Positions 59,501 through 64,000 of a stretch of 64,000 nucleotides of DNA are shown here, piece after piece. The notes beneath the pieces are model-generated. The model was not told the DNA's origin. It did no database searches and was given only the letters and a program-made list of their open reading frames with translations. The translations under genes were made by a program, and so were the position numbers. The stretch is from Paratinospora sagittata (taxonomy: Eukaryota; Streptophyta; Magnoliopsida; Ranunculales; Menispermaceae): NCBI GenBank assembly GCA_035771175.1, contig CM069613.1, positions 5,762,001-5,826,000 of the forward strand. The letters run 5' to 3'. Numbering within the stretch: position 1 is the stretch's first letter; every line of letters starts with the position of its first letter.

Positions 59501-60967
59501 AGTTAATGAATTTTCGGTTTGTTGGCAAATGGTAGAGACCTGAGTACTTAAACAGCTCAGGGAACATAAAGGAAAAAAGAAAGGGTGTGGTGATGGTGGG
59601 GGAGGGGGGAGGGGAGTTCTTTTAAGTTAAAATTCAGAATACAGACCTGGAAAAAATTAAATTGAAGATTGGAAAGAAACAAGAACTTAAGTGAAGCATG
59701 AGTATGGGGAACCATTATAACTATATCCTTATTTGGACCCATCTCAATCTTCTTCTCTATGAGGCAAGCAGTCTTTTATCTTGTGTTCTAGAACCCATTA
59801 AACTTGGAAGGGACTTTTCATGCATTCGCTGTTTTTTATCCTAGTCATGGTTCCATATCACAAATGCTCTTTATGTTGTGTTTCCAAGTAAAACTCAATA
59901 AAACTTGGAAGCAACTTATTTTGTTGCTCTCTTTTCTCTGCCTTGATTGCACATCATTGAAGCGCACTTTCCTTAGTTGTGTGCTGCAGAAGTGTTAAAG
60001 TATCTGCCAGAATGTATACAAGGAAAGCTTGTATAACTGCATGAGATTTAGTAGTGGATTGTTCATTTAGTAGGATGGTATGATCGGATGTAGTGCTTTT
60101 CTTAGGTGTCGATCAAAGCTGTGGCATATCATTTGAATCACAGTTTTATTGGATTTGGATGTTGTGACTAACTTTGTAGGATCTGCCTGCATTTTTTTCA
60201 ACTGTCATTTGTTCCTTCCTACATTGTCCCATGATGAAGCACTTATATGACTGATCTCTAGTAGATTCAAATGCTAGTCCTTAACAACAAATATAATATG
60301 TGATGCTATCTCATGGGCGTGCATAGTATATTGAATTTCATATTATAATTCCATGGATGGGTCAACAAAAACGTGAAGGATAAAGAATACAACATTAAGG
60401 TAGTGAAGATTTTAAGCTCACTTTGGGACTCAGCCATAGCTTAATTTGATCTTCTTTGGTCTGTGCACGATGTGTCTCTTCATAGAAGGCAAATGAAAGA
60501 ACAAAACATTATTAAGTTGATCATGACTATTGGAAGTACTTGGACTGTAAATTATATAATTGCTATTGTAGATTTGTAGTATATATTCAGAATCTTTGGT
60601 AGGGATTGGATCGGCATATGTTGATGATTGCTAGTGGGCCAAGAACTCTTGACAGTGACTATCTTAACCAATCATTTTATGCTGTCCCTCTTCAATTCTA
60701 TGCAACATTTGTTTTCATCATTCCTGTTGATTAAAGTCAGCAATAACTTATGTTTGCTCACTATGGGTGCTTTCGTCGATGTACCATTAGCTGAAATGCC
60801 CAACCCACGGAGGCATGTCTTTGAATATATGGATGAAATAGTAAAACAATTTGAAACCCTTTTTCTCTGATGACTCTCCGCGTACACTGGACATGATTAT
60901 GGCATGATTTGGATTAGCTGGATAACATGTTATTGTTGCTGATATTTCAGATGTTGAAGACACTTGA
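50559..60967 (+). CDS. TIFY4B: PEAPOD-type TIFY4 transcriptional regulator, nine exons
   Basis: Exons: 50559-50676, 50783-50934, 51071-51228, 57767-57857, 57942-58101, 58409-58468, 58754-58811, 58929-59146, 60951-60967; all have GT and AG intron ends and join in frame to 343 residues. The N-terminal PPD domain (about 1-60, LTEEDISQLTREDCR then MRRPSWNKSQAIEQV) is the diagnostic feature and in Arabidopsis binds KIX adaptor proteins. The TIFY motif TIFYCG is at 156-161 and binds NINJA, linking to TOPLESS co-repressors. A Jas-like segment (about 251-270, SLQRYLEKRKDR) follows, then LSVDLN near the end. In Arabidopsis these repress meristemoid division and limit leaf size, and are degraded through the F-box protein SAP. 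The ATG is the first in frame before the PPD domain. The last exon is uncertain; see findings. Confidence 0.9.
52873..52896. repeat. (TG)n microsatellite in PEAPOD intron 3
   Basis: Twelve TG dinucleotides in a row. Confidence 0.95.
52932..53526. mobile_element. Possible hAT-type MITE in PEAPOD intron 3
   Basis: The segment starts taggggtaac and ends agccctac, a short inverted match, and is flanked by agttatg at 52925-52931 and 53527-53533. Size (595 bp), duplication length and AT-richness fit a MITE. The inverted repeats are short and diverged, so this is tentative. An AT run lies at about 53386-53403. Confidence 0.45.
56240..56900. repeat. Imperfect repeats in PEAPOD intron 3
   Basis: Variants of gtgcttccttagatggtca, often preceded by a gctcatnttcatgt stretch and followed by a ggtcttgnactt stretch, recur at about 56287, 56388, 56468, 56789 and 56849. 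Spacing is irregular. Open frames here are chance. The origin is unknown. Confidence 0.5.
57101..57491 (+). mobile_element. 5'-truncated LINE in PEAPOD intron 3
   Basis: A 391-bp insertion encodes a fragment with WKVVCLAVLWSLWKE then NRRVF, typical of the C-terminal end of plant LINE reverse-transcriptase proteins. It ends in an A-rich tail. It is flanked by gaagtttactatcatg (57085-57100) and gaagtttaccatcatg (57492-57507), a 16-bp duplication with one difference. It lies some 260 bp upstream of exon 4, in the sense orientation of the gene. Confidence 0.85.
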
Positions 60968-62500
60968 TCTGGTGGCACTTATAAACAGTAATTCCACGAC
61001 AAGCTTTCTTCATAAAATAGCTCTTACTGCTGCCATGAATTCTGAGTACCAGCTCAACAAGTATCTGGTGCTACCATTGAAGGTGGAACTCCTGAATGAG
61101 ATAGATTTACATGCCACTCCCAATCTTGTATTATCGGGATAATGTAATCTTAAATTTCCAACACACAGGCTGAGAGGCTTTTCCAATCTTTGTTGCCTAC
61201 AGCCAGCCTACTGGGAGTAAATGAGGCAAGATTTGTAGCGGAAACAGGCAATGCAGCAGTTAATATTTAGCTAATTACAAGAAATTGGCAAAAGATTCCC
61301 TTGTTACTGGGTTCAATCTTTGTTGCAGTGATTGTTAGCTTGCCTTTCCCTCTCGACTCGCGAGGGATAATGAACCTGATGTTGATCTTTATGCCCTTTA
61401 GCCCTCGTACACATTATCATCATTTTCTTATGCCTCTTCATTATGATTTAGACTTTCCACCTCAATCTTTGTCATTCGATTGCAATGCATATAAATGCCA
61501 TAATAATGGCTTGTTATGTTAGAAACTATTGCACTTTAGGCTTAGATTGTAGATGATTGTTATGAGTTTATTAGGTATTTAAAGTCCTCATTACTATGTG
61601 CTTAGTATTAACACCATTATTACAGTGGAGCCTGCGCGTTCCTCGTCTACCCGAAAAACCTGAATCCAAAGCTTCGATAAAGGCAACGCAAGGTTGAATG
61701 GAGAGTACCCCAATACGTCACTGCGTGTTGCAGTGCGCTTGCATTTCCTTTGCATGGACCCTTGTTGGAAAACTTGACTGTTGCTTCGGGTTTCATCTTG
61801 TTGTGAGTTCTAACTATGTTGTGTTATAAACATTTCAACTTAATCCTTTAGCGTACGAACCTATGTTGCATTGGAAGTACTTTGAAGAGAACCAACTTCA
61901 AATATCATATTCATGTTTGGAGAATTGTTTGCATGATTTGAGCTTGACATCCGGTCTTAAAGGTAATTCTTCTTACTAATATCCATTCTCAGTAACATAC
62001 TATTTGCCATCCTGTTGCACACTACCATTGCAGTTTCTTGTCACTACGATTGCTTCATCTGCCTTTTGTTTTTAAAATGTTCTAAATAGCTCCAAAAGGT
62101 TTAGGGTGTGTTTGATGGCTATTTGAGGAAATTTTATTATGTTTGTTTGGTTGGGCATGAAAAAATTTACTCGTAATTGGTTAATAATTAGTTATTCAAT
62201 TAAAAATAACTATAACTTCTTCAAATTTAGTGTAAAGAAATTTTGATATATATCAAAGAATTCTGGGCTGGCTTTTCTTGGGTTAGGAAGGAAATTTGTA
62301 CTAGGTTCTTGAACATGGGTATTCGTGCATATTGCGCTCTTTTTTCTTTTTTTAACAAGGTTCGAGATCATGTTCAAGAGAATAACAATTTAGCTAGTGG
62401 AAAGGAATTACCTCAATTGACATGTTACTATCCCATTTCAGGCAAAATAAAAAAAGGTAGGATTCTAATTTTTCATTCACATTTGTGTGCACAAAGGCCT
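60968..62500. other. 3' region of the PEAPOD gene and flank
   Basis: Probably contains the 3' untranslated region. A GC-richer segment at 61626-61800, preceded by tattacag, may be an alternative terminal exon. From about 62100 the sequence becomes AT-rich, with a ttagggtgtgtttgatgg segment resembling a MITE end. Confidence 0.4.
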
Positions 62501-62716
62501 TAGGTAGCGGGAAAGGTTTAGTTGAGTTAAATTCTTCTTTTCAGTGGGTATCGGGGACTTACGTCCCCCTAGTCCCTTTGAAGCACGACTATAAACACTC
62601 AAAAAAACTTGGCCAACAATTGATCGGAGGTATATCAAACTCAAGACCTTCAAGGTAAGTGCGTTTTTACCTAACCATTGAACTAACTCATCGTTGGTTG
62701 AGTTGGATTGGATATA
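62501..62716 (-). mobile_element. tRNA-derived SINE
   Basis: On the minus strand a tRNA-like head is seen: A box TAGTTCAATGGTTAGG and B box GGTCTTGAGTTTGATA about 35 bases on, then a body with gggggacgtaagtccccgat. Flanks gtgcacaaaggcctt (about 62488) and tgcacacaaaggcatg (about 62718) look like a diverged target duplication. Limits are approximate. Confidence 0.55.
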
Positions 62717-64000
62717 TATGCACACAAAGGCATGAAGCTTTTTGTTTAAATCCACCCTCATTAATTTTGCCCGAAGAATTGCGCAACAACCCACCAATTC
62801 CCTATCTAGAGTTACTAAAGGAGCCATCGCACGAAAGGTTGTAGCCTTCCAGGAAATAAGCACACCATATTAATTAATTTCATGTTTCGTAGTGATTCTA
62901 TACACATAGAAAATTAATTGTCCCTTAAAAAGAGCACAAAAAATTGGGTATAGGGTTTTTTAGGAGTGGCAAAAAAGTGGATAATCAACGTTAAGTAGTG
63001 GCGATCTTACCGAGTTTTCGGAAGCAAGCAAGCAAGATTTTTTTGTTCATACCTATTTGTTGAAAAAGCAAGAAGCTCGCTTTGTTCGAGTTTTATACTT
63101 TTTATTGCTTTTATCATTTTCCTAAATATATTTTAAAAACTTTGAAATAATACAAATAAATGATAAAAACATTAAAATGTATAATTAAATTAGCTTATGA
63201 AACTCGTTTTATAAGATATATTTTAAGTTAAACTAGCTAACAAAACTAATTTTATCAAATTTTATAAATATTATATAACTAGTAAATTTATAGTTCTTAT
63301 TTAACCAGAGTATATTTGTACATATCTTCAATGTTATACAATCATATGTATTAATGAATGTTTACAATAAATAATAGTTAATGTGTTTAAATATATATAT
63401 TTTTCTACACATTTCAAATATTACTAATAATAATATCAATAAAATTTAACTAAAATTTCAACAATAAATAATAAAATGAAATGTTACGTGCAGTGCACTT
63501 GACACCATGCACCCTATATGTTTTTAGATATCCTGTATGGATAGAAAATAAACATTATATAAGTAACAAAATTATTAACACGTCATTTTTATTGCTTATT
63601 CAGTTTGTACTCATAAAAAAAACATTCTCTTTACCCTGTCTAATTTTAAAAATTATCTCTTTACCCACATCAAAATTACAAAATAACCCTTCTCACTTTG
63701 CACATGCCCAAACTTTAATCCATCCAAAAAAAAACTCAAATATCTAACCCTAAATCTTTTTTTAAAATCATCTTCTTTTATCCTTAAATCAATTACTTCT
63801 GTTTCAAAAGATTATTGAAGGGAAAAAAAATCAAATAGGATTAATTTTTGTTGATGCAGAATCTAAGCAACACCAAGTAAATGAACACGTGTAAGAGATG
63901 GTCGTATCTGAAATTATGAAATATCCGATTTCGGCGAGGGTTTACCATCGTGATCTAAGAAGAAGAGAAAAAATAATAGGGCTATCGTAAGGAACATCGG
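62717..64000. other. AT-rich intergenic end of window
   Basis: No gene or clear repeat was recognised. A and T runs dominate, and the small open frame at 63481-63747 is low-complexity and lacks support. Confidence 0.5.

Noticed and set aside
1..64000. CRISPR arrays, rRNA or functional tRNA genes
   Set aside because: No regularly spaced repeats with unique spacers and no rRNA or complete tRNA cloverleaf were seen; the repeats present are transposons and satellites.

Overview
This window is nuclear DNA from a plant, almost certainly a eudicot. It is AT-rich and intron-containing, and is dominated by plant LTR retrotransposons whose primer-binding sites match the 3' end of initiator tRNA-Met. 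It carries a PEAPOD-type TIFY gene, a family absent from grasses. Two host genes look intact: a two-exon chlorophyllase (minus strand, 10761-13062) and a PEAPOD/TIFY4 transcriptional regulator (plus strand, 50559 to about 60967). One host gene is dead: the head of a class XI myosin (plus strand, about 2640-9125), split by a retrotransposon. Almost everything else is transposon sequence or AT-rich intergenic DNA.

Layout. 1-1766: a minus-strand Ty1/copia element (5' LTR, primer site, open gag running off the window) inserted just inside a second copia element of which one LTR and its primer site remain. About 2640-9125: myosin pseudogene whose intron holds a plus-strand copia element (about 3300-8347) with its whole gag-pol in one frame but 12 internal stops. 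9126-10760: AT-rich, with a tandem duplication and a long AT microsatellite. 10761-13120: chlorophyllase. About 16470-32880: a nest of retroelements. A decayed minus-strand copia element (A) was hit at two places. One hit is a long solo-LTR-like element (a), itself hit by a relative (b). The other is a second copia element (B), which received a solo LTR in its 3' LTR (c), another in gag (d), and a SINE in pol. Target-site duplications support most of these layers. 34329-35699: a Mutator-like element with terminal inverted repeats of about 190 bp carrying perfect hairpins. 35937-36485: a hAT-type MITE. About 36500-37900: another copy (e) of the long-LTR family. 38281-38690: a 78-bp minisatellite. 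39846-45945: a decayed plus-strand copia element (C) that contains an antisense coiled-coil reading frame of unknown origin. 46000-50300: AT-rich intergenic DNA. 50559-60967: PEAPOD gene, whose 6.5-kb third intron holds a MITE-like element, a repeat region and a 5'-truncated LINE. The end of the window is intergenic with a tRNA-derived SINE.

The host genes do not form a functional unit: chlorophyllase removes phytol from chlorophyll, and PEAPOD proteins limit meristemoid division and so leaf size. The main story is how transposons have layered and decayed between the genes. The least explained features are the hairpin-bearing Mutator-like element, the iterated ACTRTTCA motif in the leaders of two copia elements, and the antisense coiled-coil gene model in element C.
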